Below the pieces are notes generated by a model, which was given only the letters and a program-made list of their open reading frames with translations, made no database searches and was not told where the DNA came from. Below, one piece after another: positions 7,491 to 14,229 of a DNA stretch of 23,288 bases (positions are counted from its first letter, which is position 1; each line of letters opens with the position of its first letter). Source of the DNA: Planctomycetales bacterium (GTDB lineage Bacteria > Planctomycetota > Planctomycetia > Pirellulales > Thermoguttaceae); NCBI GenBank assembly GCA_007119795.1, contig SKOZ01000067.1, forward strand, positions 1 to 23,288. The letters are read 5' to 3'. The position numbers were made by a program, and so were the translations under genes.

Positions 7491-7927
7491 GCCAGAACAA
7501 CGGCTTCGATCCGAAAATCATTGCCTACGTGTGCAACTGGTGCACCTACCTGGGCGCCGACCTGGCGGGTACGAACCGTTTGGAGTACCCGGCCAGCGTG
7601 CGGATCATCCGCCTCCCCTGCACGGGTCGAATCGACTTCCATCTCATCGTCAAGGCCTTCGAGAGCGGTGCCGACGCGGTACTCGTCTCCGGCTGCCATC
7701 CCGGCGACTGCCACTACACGGCCGGCAACTTCCACGCCCGCCGCCGCTGGACCCTTTTCCGGGCCCTGCTGGACGTTCTGGGAATCGAGATGGACCGCAT
7801 CCACTTCACCTGGATCTCCGCCGCCGAGGGCCGCAAGTGGCAGGAGGTGGTCACCGAGATCACGGAAAAGACGAAGGCCCTGGGCCCCTACCGGGCCTAC
7901 CGCCGCATCTGCGAGGGGGGAGCATGA
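7487..7927 (+). CDS. flxD: MvhD/FlpD-type [2Fe-2S] electron-transfer protein
   Basis: Proteins of this family (MvhD, FlpD, FlxD) link a hydrogenase, formate dehydrogenase or NADH module to HdrA. The 146-residue product shows the family cysteines at 16, 19, 45, 70 and 75, in YVCNWCTYLGADLAGT, IRLPCTGRID and VSGCHPGDCHY. ATG 7487 was chosen because it overlaps the hdrA stop (ATGA), giving translational coupling; a longer frame from 7415 would run inside hdrA. Its stop in turn overlaps the next start as ATGA. The adjacent genes are NADH-type, not hydrogenase subunits, so the name flxD is preferred to mvhD. The family is clear; the partner assignment follows from context. Confidence 0.88.
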   Translation: MSQNNGFDPKIIAYVCNWCTYLGADLAGTNRLEYPASVRIIRLPCTGRIDFHLIVKAFESGADAVLVSGCHPGDCHYTAGNFHARRRWTLFRALLDVLGIEMDRIHFTWISAAEGRKWQEVVTEITEKTKALGPYRAYRRICEGGA

Positions 7928-8766
7928 TCGAGGCACTCCGCGAACTGGCCCGCCGCCTCCTGGCCGAGGAGCGCGTGCGCGTGGTCATCGGTTACGGGCA
8001 GTCCTCGCCGCAGGGGCCGGTACATCCTCTCTTCATCACCCGCGCCGAGGACGCCGAGCAACTCGTATGGAACCGGCAGTGCTTCTCCAACCTCACAGCC
8101 TACCTGACCCGCAAAGACGTCCGGGCCCTCGGGCCGGCCGCCGTGGTCGTCAAGGGCTGCGACGAGCGGACCATCACCGTCTTGGAAAAGGAGGCGCAGC
8201 TCGAGCGGGAACGGGTCTTCGTGGTGGGGATGGTCTGCGAGGGGATGGGCGACCCCGGACTGCCGAAATGCCAGGTATGCGACCGGCACCGGCCGCGGCT
8301 GGCCGACGAGACCCTCGGCGAAGCGGTCGACCGCGAAGTGCCGGCCCTTGAGCGCTACGCCGCCCTCGAAGCCTTCCTGGCCCGCCCCGCCGAGCAGCGC
8401 ATGGCCTACTGGCAGGAGGAGCTGGCCCGCTGCGTGAAGTGCTACGCCTGCCGGCAGGTCTGCCCCCTGTGTTACTGCGAGCGGTGCATCGTCGACAAGA
8501 ATCGGCCCGCTGTGATCGATACCTCGGCCACGCTCAAAGGGAATTTTGCCTGGCACATCACCCGCGCCTTCCACCTGGCCGGGCGGTGCGTCGCCTGCGG
8601 GGAGTGCGCCCGCGTCTGCCCCGTGGGGATCGACCTGACGCTCCTCAACCAGTCGCTGGCCCGGGCCGCCGAGGAGGCCTACGGCTTTCGGGCCGGCGAG
8701 GACCCGCGGGTCGAACCGCTCGTGGGGAGCTGGTCTCCGCAAGACCGGGAGGACTTCATCCGATGA
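7924..8766 (+). CDS. flxC: FlxC-like 4Fe-4S protein with an N-terminal F420-hydrogenase-beta-like domain
   Basis: This 280-residue protein is predicted to relay electrons between FlxB and FlxD/HdrA. The first 160 residues (VRVVIGYGQ, VWNRQCFSNLTAYL, VVVKGCDERTITVL, VGMVCEGMG) resemble the N-terminal region shared with FrhB/formate-dehydrogenase-beta proteins. The C-terminal half is a ferredoxin-like domain. Its first motif is unusually cysteine-dense (Cys 170, 173, 176, 180, 183, 185, 188) and its second is regular (Cys 222, 225, 228, 232). Start and stop overlap both neighbours by ATGA, so it is translated with them. The flxC label rests on gene order and the two-domain plan. A function outside electron transfer is unlikely, but its exact redox partners are inferred. 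Confidence 0.75.
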   Translation: MIEALRELARRLLAEERVRVVIGYGQSSPQGPVHPLFITRAEDAEQLVWNRQCFSNLTAYLTRKDVRALGPAAVVVKGCDERTITVLEKEAQLERERVFVVGMVCEGMGDPGLPKCQVCDRHRPRLADETLGEAVDREVPALERYAALEAFLARPAEQRMAYWQEELARCVKCYACRQVCPLCYCERCIVDKNRPAVIDTSATLKGNFAWHITRAFHLAGRCVACGECARVCPVGIDLTLLNQSLARAAEEAYGFRAGEDPRVEPLVGSWSPQDREDFIR

Positions 8767-9794
8767 GCCATGCGATCCGCAAAGAGGCGCTGCGGGCCCT
8801 GGTCGGCTCCTGGCTGGCCGAGGGGAAGCGGGTGGCCGGACCGGTAGCCGTCGGACCGGGGCGGGTCCTGTACCAGCCCCTCGTATCGCCTGAGCGGCTG
8901 CTCCTCGACGGCTTCATTCGCACGGTCAATTCGATCAAGGCCTTCGTCTTCCCTCGCCACGAGGAACTCTACGCATACCGCTTCCGCGGGCGGCAGGTCG
9001 AGTTGATCGACGCGCCGTTGCCGGAAGAGGAGCAGATCGTCATCGGCGCCCGCCCCTGCGACGCCGCGGCCCTGCCCGTATTGGACCATGTCTTCCGCTG
9101 GGGGACGCCCGACCGCAGCTACGAGCGGCGCCGCGAGCTGACCACCGTGGTGACCCTCGCCTGCCGCGAGTACGACGATCACTGCTTCTGCACTTCGCTC
9201 GACTCCGGCCCCAGAGACGAGCGGGGCTCCGACGTGCTTCTCGTGGAGATCGACGAGGAGACCTACGAGGTCGTGTGGCTCACGTCCAAGGGAAAGGACC
9301 TCTTCGTCCGGCACACCGAGCGGGCGGACCGCAAGGGGACCATCGGCACCGGCCCGAAGCGGAAGTTCGACGCCGCCGCCCTCGAGCGATTTCTCGCGGA
9401 GAACTTCGAAAGCCCCGTGTGGGAGACCTTCGCCCTGCGCTGCTTGGGCTGCGGGGCCTGCGCCTACGACTGCCCCACGTGCCACTGTTTCGACATCGTC
9501 GACGAGGGCGACCGGCACGGCGGGATGCGAGTCCGCAACTGGGATAGCTGCCAGTTCGCCCTCTTCACACTCCACGCCTCGGGCCACAACCCCCGCACCG
9601 CCCAGGCGCAGCGGATCCGACAGCGGATCTACCACAAGTTCCGCATCTATCCCGACAAGTTCGGCGACACCCTCTGCACCGGCTGCGGCAACTGCTCGCG
9701 GGGCTGCCCCGTCCACCTCGGCATCCGCCCCGTACTGGAAGCGATCTCTGCGCTGGAGAGAAAGCCGCAGAGCGCCCCCCCCAAGACGCCTTGA
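8763..9794 (+). CDS. flxB: FlxB-like 4Fe-4S protein (sulfite reductase A / hydrogenase beta family)
   Basis: This 343-residue protein belongs to the AsrA/HydB-like group of two-cluster iron-sulfur subunits that pair with an AsrB-type flavoprotein. The N-terminal half contains IVIGARPCDAAAL and VTLACREYDDHCFCTS, typical of this group. Clusters are bound by CLGCGACAYDCPTCHC (Cys 227, 230, 233, 237, with 240 and 242) and CTGCGNCSRGCP (Cys 305, 308, 311, 315). ATG 8763 overlaps the flxC stop. The protein should receive electrons from FlxA. Anaerobic sulfite reductase A and sulfhydrogenase beta are the main alternatives by sequence alone, but there is no AsrC or hydrogenase gene here and the hdr context favours FlxB. 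Confidence 0.8.
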   Translation: MSHAIRKEALRALVGSWLAEGKRVAGPVAVGPGRVLYQPLVSPERLLLDGFIRTVNSIKAFVFPRHEELYAYRFRGRQVELIDAPLPEEEQIVIGARPCDAAALPVLDHVFRWGTPDRSYERRRELTTVVTLACREYDDHCFCTSLDSGPRDERGSDVLLVEIDEETYEVVWLTSKGKDLFVRHTERADRKGTIGTGPKRKFDAAALERFLAENFESPVWETFALRCLGCGACAYDCPTCHCFDIVDEGDRHGGMRVRNWDSCQFALFTLHASGHNPRTAQAQRIRQRIYHKFRIYPDKFGDTLCTGCGNCSRGCPVHLGIRPVLEAISALERKPQSAPPKTP

Positions 9795-9798
9795 CCTC

Positions 9799-9817
9799 CC
9801 GCGTGCCCCGCACGCGG
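9799..9817 (+). other. Hairpin in the flxB-flxA gap
   Basis: CCGCGTG at 9799-9805 pairs perfectly with CACGCGG at 9811-9817 around the loop CCCCG. It begins 4 bases after the flxB stop and lies in the only sizeable gap (47 bases) of the operon after hdrC. No T-run follows, so it is more likely an RNA-processing or stability element than a terminator. Confidence 0.4.
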
Positions 9818-9841
9818 TAAGCTGCCTGCTCTCAATATATC

Positions 9842-10711
9842 ATGACTGCCCCTCCTGTCTCCGCCGACCCCGCCACCGCGCCCAACCTGTACCTCCCCGA
9901 CCTCATGGAGGTGCTCGAGGTCCAGCAGCATACCGCCGACACGAAGAGCGTCCGCCTCCGCTTCCGCAACGAGATCGCCGCCAAGCGGTTCTCCTTCCGC
10001 GTCGGGCAGTTCGGCATCTTCTCCGTCTTCGGCTCCGGCGAGGCGACTTTCAACATCTGCTCCAGCTCGACGTGGAAGGACTACATCGAGTTCTGCTTCC
10101 GCCGCACGGGAATGGTCACCGACGCCCTCTGGGAGGTGGACAAGGACGACACGATCGGCTTCCGCGGCCCCTACGGGAACGGCTACCCCATGGAGAAGTG
10201 GCGGCGGAAGCACCTGATCTTCCTGGGCGGCGGCATCGCCATGCCCCCGATCCGCTGCGCCATCTGGTACGCGCTCGAGCACCGCGACGAGTACGGCGAG
10301 ATCACGATCATCTACGGCGCCCGCAGCACTAAGGACCTCGTCTTCGCCGACGACCTGGCGCGCTGGGCCCAGTACGACGGTGTGCAGGTGATCCGCTGCG
10401 TCGATCCGGGCGGCGAGACGCCCGACTGGGACGGCGAGGTGGGCTTCGTCCCTGAGGTGCTCAAGCGGGCCGACGTGCGCAGCGACAACAGCGTCGCCCT
10501 GGTCGTCGGCCCCCCCATCATGATCAAGCTCACCATGCCCCTCCTTACCCGCATGGGTCTGGTCGACCGCGACATCTACACGAGCCTGGAGAGCCGCATG
10601 AAGTGCGGAGTGGGCAAGTGCGGCCGCTGCAACTGCGGTCCCGTCTACCTCTGCAAGGAGGGGCCCGTCTTCACTCTCGAACAGCTCAAGGCACTGCCGA
10701 ACGACTATTGA
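9842..10711 (+). CDS. flxA: FlxA-like FAD/NAD(P)-binding oxidoreductase
   Basis: This is the presumed NAD(P)H entry point of the complex, a ferredoxin-reductase-type flavoprotein of the AsrB/PyrK/hydrogenase-gamma group. The 289 residues include an FAD barrel (FSFRVGQFGIFSVFGSG, then ATFNICSSS) and the nucleotide-binding GGGIAMPPIRC at 129-139. The segment ITIIYGARSTKDLVF follows, and then VVGPPIMIKL. A C-terminal [2Fe-2S] motif has Cys 255, 260, 263 and 271, with an extra Cys at 265. Unlike the genes before it, it does not overlap its neighbour and has no clear ribosome-binding site before ATG 9842; the preceding bases are AT-rich (CTCAATATATC). It may be expressed separately. It is the last gene of the operon. 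NADH versus NADPH preference cannot be read from the sequence. Confidence 0.82.
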   Translation: MTAPPVSADPATAPNLYLPDLMEVLEVQQHTADTKSVRLRFRNEIAAKRFSFRVGQFGIFSVFGSGEATFNICSSSTWKDYIEFCFRRTGMVTDALWEVDKDDTIGFRGPYGNGYPMEKWRRKHLIFLGGGIAMPPIRCAIWYALEHRDEYGEITIIYGARSTKDLVFADDLARWAQYDGVQVIRCVDPGGETPDWDGEVGFVPEVLKRADVRSDNSVALVVGPPIMIKLTMPLLTRMGLVDRDIYTSLESRMKCGVGKCGRCNCGPVYLCKEGPVFTLEQLKALPNDY

Positions 10712-11064
10712 CGGCGGGGAGGCGCCCGGTGACACTGGAAGAGGGATGTGTGGTAGCTCGTGGCTCGCAAACCGCGCTTCGTAGGTCGGACATTCCTGTC
10801 CGACACGAAGGAATCGGCGTTGGGGAAAAGCAGATTGCGACGCCGCCGAGGCGGAGTGATTCGTTCATTTGCCGCCGACATTCCCACCTGAGACCGGCAC
10901 CCGAAACGTCTCCCCCCCAGCGGGCTTCTGATCGCAGTGTAGGGTGCGGCCGGCAGGTGGTGGGAGGTGGGTAGCGGCCCGCGGATGAGACAAGAGAGTA
11001 ATCAAGTACTCCTGCAAGGCAGGAACCACATTTGCGCCGTCTCATTGAGGAGACTGTTAGCAAC
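10712..11064. other. Intergenic region between flxA and the protoporphyrinogen oxidase gene
   Basis: This 353-base gap holds no supported gene. It carries the long palindrome at 10777-10810. Near its end are two adjacent small hairpins, GAGTA/TACTC (10996-11000 with 11007-11011) and CCTGC/GCAGG (11011-11015 with 11019-11023), just before the next coding region. Overlapping short frames have no family features. Confidence 0.45.
10777..10810. repeat. Long palindromic element downstream of the hdr/flx operon
   Basis: The core GTCGGACATTCCTGTCCGAC (10785-10804) is a perfect 8-base stem with loop TTCC. It is extended by CTTCGT (10777-10782) pairing with ACGAAG (10805-10810) across a two-base bulge, giving 14 paired bases. 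It begins 65 bases after the flxA stop. I recall very similar palindromes dispersed in planctomycete genomes, so it may be a REP-like element that also stabilises or ends the operon transcript. There is no T-run. Confidence 0.55.
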
Positions 11065-12546
11065 GTGAATACCACCGTGGGAGGAGCGCGGCGGGTCGCC
11101 GTGGTCGGAGGGGGAATCTCGGGCCTGGCGGCGGCCCATCGGTTGGTCGAGCTCGACCCAAGCTGCCACGTAGTCCTTTTCGAAGCCGGAAACCGTCTGG
11201 GCGGCGTGCTCGAGACGGTCCACGAGGAGGGCTACGAGGTGGAACGGAGCGCCGACAACTTCATCACGACCATCCCTTATGCAGTGGACCTTTGCCGCCG
11301 TCTGGGGCTGGCCGAGAGCCTCGTGCAGACGAACCCCCAGTTCCGCCAGACGTACGTGGTCCGCCGGGGACGCCTCCACAAGCTCCCCGACGGGTTCATG
11401 ATGATGGCCCCCACCCGGCTCTGGCCGCTGGCGCTGACGCCGATCCTCAGCCCTTGGGGCAAGATGCGAGCAGGCCTCGAGTACTTCATCCCGCCGCGGC
11501 GCGACGACGGCGACGAGAGCATGGCCGCGTTCGTGCGCCGCCGCCTGGGCCGCGAGGTCTTCGACCGCCTCGTCGAGCCGCTGGTGAGCGCCGTCTACGC
11601 CGCCGACATGGAGCGGCTCTCCGTAAAGGCCACGCTCTCCCGTTTCCGCGAGATGGAACGCGAGCACGGCAGCCTCATCCGCGCCATGCGGACTCAGATG
11701 GCCCGCCGCCGCCACGGCGGCGAGAGCGGGGCCCGCTACAGCATGTTCGTCACGCTCCGCGGCGGGCTTTCCCGGCTGGTCGCCGCGCTGGCCGATCGGC
11801 TGCCCCCGGGCGCCGTGCGCTTCAATGCCGCCGTGGAACGGATCGAGCGCCGCGAACCGGGCTCGAAGGCACCAGCCCGGGAGGGCCCCGAGGAGGCCGC
11901 TTTAGCGGAGGACCGCGCAGCGGGGAACGGGGGCTGGAACGTACGGCTGGCCGACGGCGCCGCCGAGACCTTCGACGCGGTGATCGTCACCGCTCCGTCG
12001 TTCGTGGCCGCCGACCTCCTCCGCGGCGTCGATGCCCCTCTCGCCGACGCGCTGGCGGCCATCGAGCACTCGGGCACGGCGATCGTCAGCGTAGCCTACG
12101 AACGCGAGCAGGTGGGCCATCCCATCAGCGGCATGGGAGCCGTGGTCCCCAAGACGGAGAACAGTCCCGTCCTCGCCGTGAGCTTCAGCAGCCAAAAGTA
12201 CACCCACCGCGCCCCGGAAGGGAAGGTCCTGCTGCGGGTCTTCGCCGGCGGGGCACGGCGGCCGGAGCTGGCCGGCACGCCCGCCGCCGACCTCGTCCCC
12301 CCGGTCCTCGCCGAGCTCTCCCGCCTGCTGGCCATTCGCGGCGAGCCCTGCTACACCTCGGTCGCCAACTGGCCGCGGACCATGCCCCAATACACCGTCG
12401 GCCACCGCGACCGCGTGGCCCGGCTCGAGGAGCGGCTCGCCGGCCTCCCCGGCATCTTCCTCGCCGGCAACGCCTACCGCGGCGTGGGCATTCCCGATTG
12501 CATCCACGGCGGTGAGACCGCCGCCCAAAGGGCCCTGGGAGGCTGA
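11065..12546 (+). CDS. hemY: Oxygen-dependent protoporphyrinogen oxidase
   Basis: The enzyme oxidises protoporphyrinogen IX to protoporphyrin IX in haem synthesis, using FAD and oxygen. The dinucleotide motif GGGISG lies at residues 15-20 and is followed by LFEAGNRLGGVLETV. The family signatures SADNFI, GRLHKLPDG and RLVEPLVSAVYAADMERLS are present. The end is IFLAGNAYRGVGIPDCI. GTG 11065 (493 residues) is preferred because GAGGAG lies 12 bases upstream and the domain starts just after it; TTG 11032 would add 11 residues. An extra hydrophilic stretch at residues 265-290, rich in Ala, Glu and Gly, is encoded partly by a small palindrome (CCGCT-TT-AGCGG, 11897-11908) and may be an insertion. 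The gene is separate from the upstream operon. Confidence 0.9.
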   Translation: MNTTVGGARRVAVVGGGISGLAAAHRLVELDPSCHVVLFEAGNRLGGVLETVHEEGYEVERSADNFITTIPYAVDLCRRLGLAESLVQTNPQFRQTYVVRRGRLHKLPDGFMMMAPTRLWPLALTPILSPWGKMRAGLEYFIPPRRDDGDESMAAFVRRRLGREVFDRLVEPLVSAVYAADMERLSVKATLSRFREMEREHGSLIRAMRTQMARRRHGGESGARYSMFVTLRGGLSRLVAALADRLPPGAVRFNAAVERIERREPGSKAPAREGPEEAALAEDRAAGNGGWNVRLADGAAETFDAVIVTAPSFVAADLLRGVDAPLADALAAIEHSGTAIVSVAYEREQVGHPISGMGAVVPKTENSPVLAVSFSSQKYTHRAPEGKVLLRVFAGGARRPELAGTPAADLVPPVLAELSRLLAIRGEPCYTSVANWPRTMPQYTVGHRDRVARLEERLAGLPGIFLAGNAYRGVGIPDCIHGGETAAQRALGG

Positions 12547-12789
12547 GTTTCCTTGCAGTCCTTCTGCTGAACTGCCGAAGACAGGGTTCGACTCCGCTTG
12601 GCCCGTGGTCTTCCCGCAGGTTCGCAGAGCCTATTTCGACGAAGATGACGACCTCTTGCACTACGGGCGGCTCGACGATACGTGCTGAAGGTAGTGCTCA
12701 CTCTCGATCCGATTCGTTCGGTCCAAGACGCCCCGGGCGAGCCGCCGGGATATGGCAATCCCTCCTCCGTATATGGCTCTTCCGCGATT

Positions 12790-13905
12790 TCATGCCAGCC
12801 TCCGCCGCGCGAGCTTCCTCAGCACGTCGATGCCCCGCTCGATCGTCTCGTCCGCAGCGGCGTAGGAGATGCGGAAGTGGGTGTCGCGGCGGCTGAAGAC
12901 CTTGCCGGGGATCACCAGGACGCCCTCGCCGATAGCCGCCTCGACGAACTCGGTCCCCGTCCCCCAGGGCGCCTTGGGAAAGACGTAGAACGCCCCCTCG
13001 GGCCGCTCGATCTCCATCACCTCATCCAAGCCCTCCACGACCATGTCGCGCTTCCGGCGATAGGCGGCGATCTCCTTGCCCATGTCGACGTCGAGGGCCG
13101 CGGCGGAGGCCCACTGGAAGGGATGCGGCGCGCAGACGAAGCTGTACTGCTGAAGCTTGATCATCTCCTGGATAATCGCCTGCGGCCCGTGCGCGAAGCC
13201 CACCCGCCAGCCCGGCATGCCGTAGCTCTTGCTGAAGCCGTCGACCACCAGGGTCTGATCGTTGAACGACGCCGGCGAGACGAAGGGCTCGTAGCAGAAT
13301 TCGTGGTAGATCTCGTCGCTGATCAAGACAACGTCGCGTTCGGCCGCCAGGTGCGCCAGCCCGCGGACGGTCGCCTCGTCGGCCACGACTCCGGTAGGAT
13401 TGGCGGGGCTGTTGAAGAGGATCGCCTTCGTCCTCGGAGTGACGGCGGCGGCCACGCGGCCCAGGTCGATGCGGAAGTCGGGGTAGGTCTCCACGTACAC
13501 GACCCGCCCCCCGGCCACGCCGGTAAGCGCGTCGTACATGACGAAGTAGGGGTCGAAGACGATCACCTCGTCGCCGGGGTTCACCAGCACGAGCAGCGCC
13601 AGCATGAGCCCGCCGCTGGTGCCGCTGGTGACGAACAGATCGCGGTCTTCGTGGCCGTACTGCTCCCGGACCCGTGCCAGGAGTTTCTCGCGGAGCACCG
13701 GCATCCCCTGGGAGAGCGCATAGCCGTTCTTCCCTTGCTCAATGGCCTCGATCGCCGATCGCTTGACCGCCTCGGGTACGTCGAAGTCCGGCTGGCCGAT
13801 GGAGAGGTTGATCGGGTCGGTGAGCTTGGCGCCCAGGTCGAAGACCTTGCGGATTCCAGAGGCGTCGAAGCACCTCGTCCGCTCGGCAATCCATTGGTGC
13901 GGCAT
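12790..13905 (-). CDS. Class I pyridoxal-phosphate aminotransferase (aspartate aminotransferase family)
   Basis: This cytosolic enzyme transfers amino groups between amino acids and 2-oxo acids; the substrate cannot be fixed from the sequence. The 371-residue protein has NLSIGQPDFDVPEAV at the substrate entrance and TSGTSGGLMLAL for phosphate binding. It also has NPTG at 169-172, Asp 197 and Tyr 200 in SDEIYHEF, and the PLP lysine 226 in GFSKSYGMPGWRVGF, with Arg 234. A C-terminal arginine in HFRISYA would bind the substrate carboxylate. All catalytic residues are present and the length is slightly short but normal. ATG 13905 is followed directly by family sequence. A G-run repeat lies 22 bases upstream of the start, where a promoter might be expected. 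Confidence 0.9.
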   Translation of the reverse strand: MPHQWIAERTRCFDASGIRKVFDLGAKLTDPINLSIGQPDFDVPEAVKRSAIEAIEQGKNGYALSQGMPVLREKLLARVREQYGHEDRDLFVTSGTSGGLMLALLVLVNPGDEVIVFDPYFVMYDALTGVAGGRVVYVETYPDFRIDLGRVAAAVTPRTKAILFNSPANPTGVVADEATVRGLAHLAAERDVVLISDEIYHEFCYEPFVSPASFNDQTLVVDGFSKSYGMPGWRVGFAHGPQAIIQEMIKLQQYSFVCAPHPFQWASAAALDVDMGKEIAAYRRKRDMVVEGLDEVMEIERPEGAFYVFPKAPWGTGTEFVEAAIGEGVLVIPGKVFSRRDTHFRISYAAADETIERGIDVLRKLARRRLA

Positions 13906-13926
13906 GGTTGATCGTCACCGTAGGTC

Positions 13927-13949
13927 GGGGCAGGGCAGGGGAGGGGGGG
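13927..13949 (+). repeat. Dispersed G-run repeat, copy 2
   Basis: G-runs of 4, 3, 4 and 7 are separated by CA, CA and A. This matches the first half of the 14400-14425 copy, but the CA between the last two runs is lost. It lies just upstream of the minus-strand aminotransferase start, with the G-rich strand as that gene's template. Confidence 0.75.
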
Positions 13950-14156
13950 CGATGATGGGCCCCATGGGAACAGGGCAAAGCCGGCTTGAAAAGGGGACGG
14001 TGGCGGAGAGGAGGGGAAAGAAGGAAAATGAAGGATCCTGCCGCCCACTAGCGAGGCGTCGTCGGCCTCTTCGCAAGCCATCGCTCGAGCGACTTCTGGC
14101 TTTCGGCCGACGGCCGGCCACCAAGGAGGTTCGCCACTCCGCAGTACCGTTGGCAT

Positions 14157-14173
14157 GGCGGTATTCTACCGCC
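14157..14173 (-). terminator. Hairpin downstream of the phosphomutase-like gene
   Basis: GGCGGTA and TACCGCC form a perfect 7-base stem with a 3-base loop, 57 bases past the stop of the minus-strand gene ending at 14230. The position suits a terminator, but a clear T-run is missing on the minus strand. Confidence 0.3.
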
Positions 14174-14229
14174 GCCTGCGGACTACGGAAACCTCATCCG
14201 CTACTGCGACTCGGGAACGGCAAACCACC

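Larger units (their letters stand above)
13906..14229. other. Intergenic region upstream of the aminotransferase
   Basis: This 324-base gap between two minus-strand genes has no supported gene. It contains a G-run repeat copy (13927-13949) and a perfect hairpin (14157-14173). Confidence 0.5.

Noticed and set aside
12547..12686. Short frame after hemY ending in an acidic peptide (GTG 12605 to TGA 12686), and GGTTCGACTCC at about 12585 resembling a tRNA T-arm
   Set aside because: The peptide would be 27 residues with no ribosome-binding site or known relatives. The T-arm-like bases lack a pairing stem and the rest of a tRNA cloverleaf.
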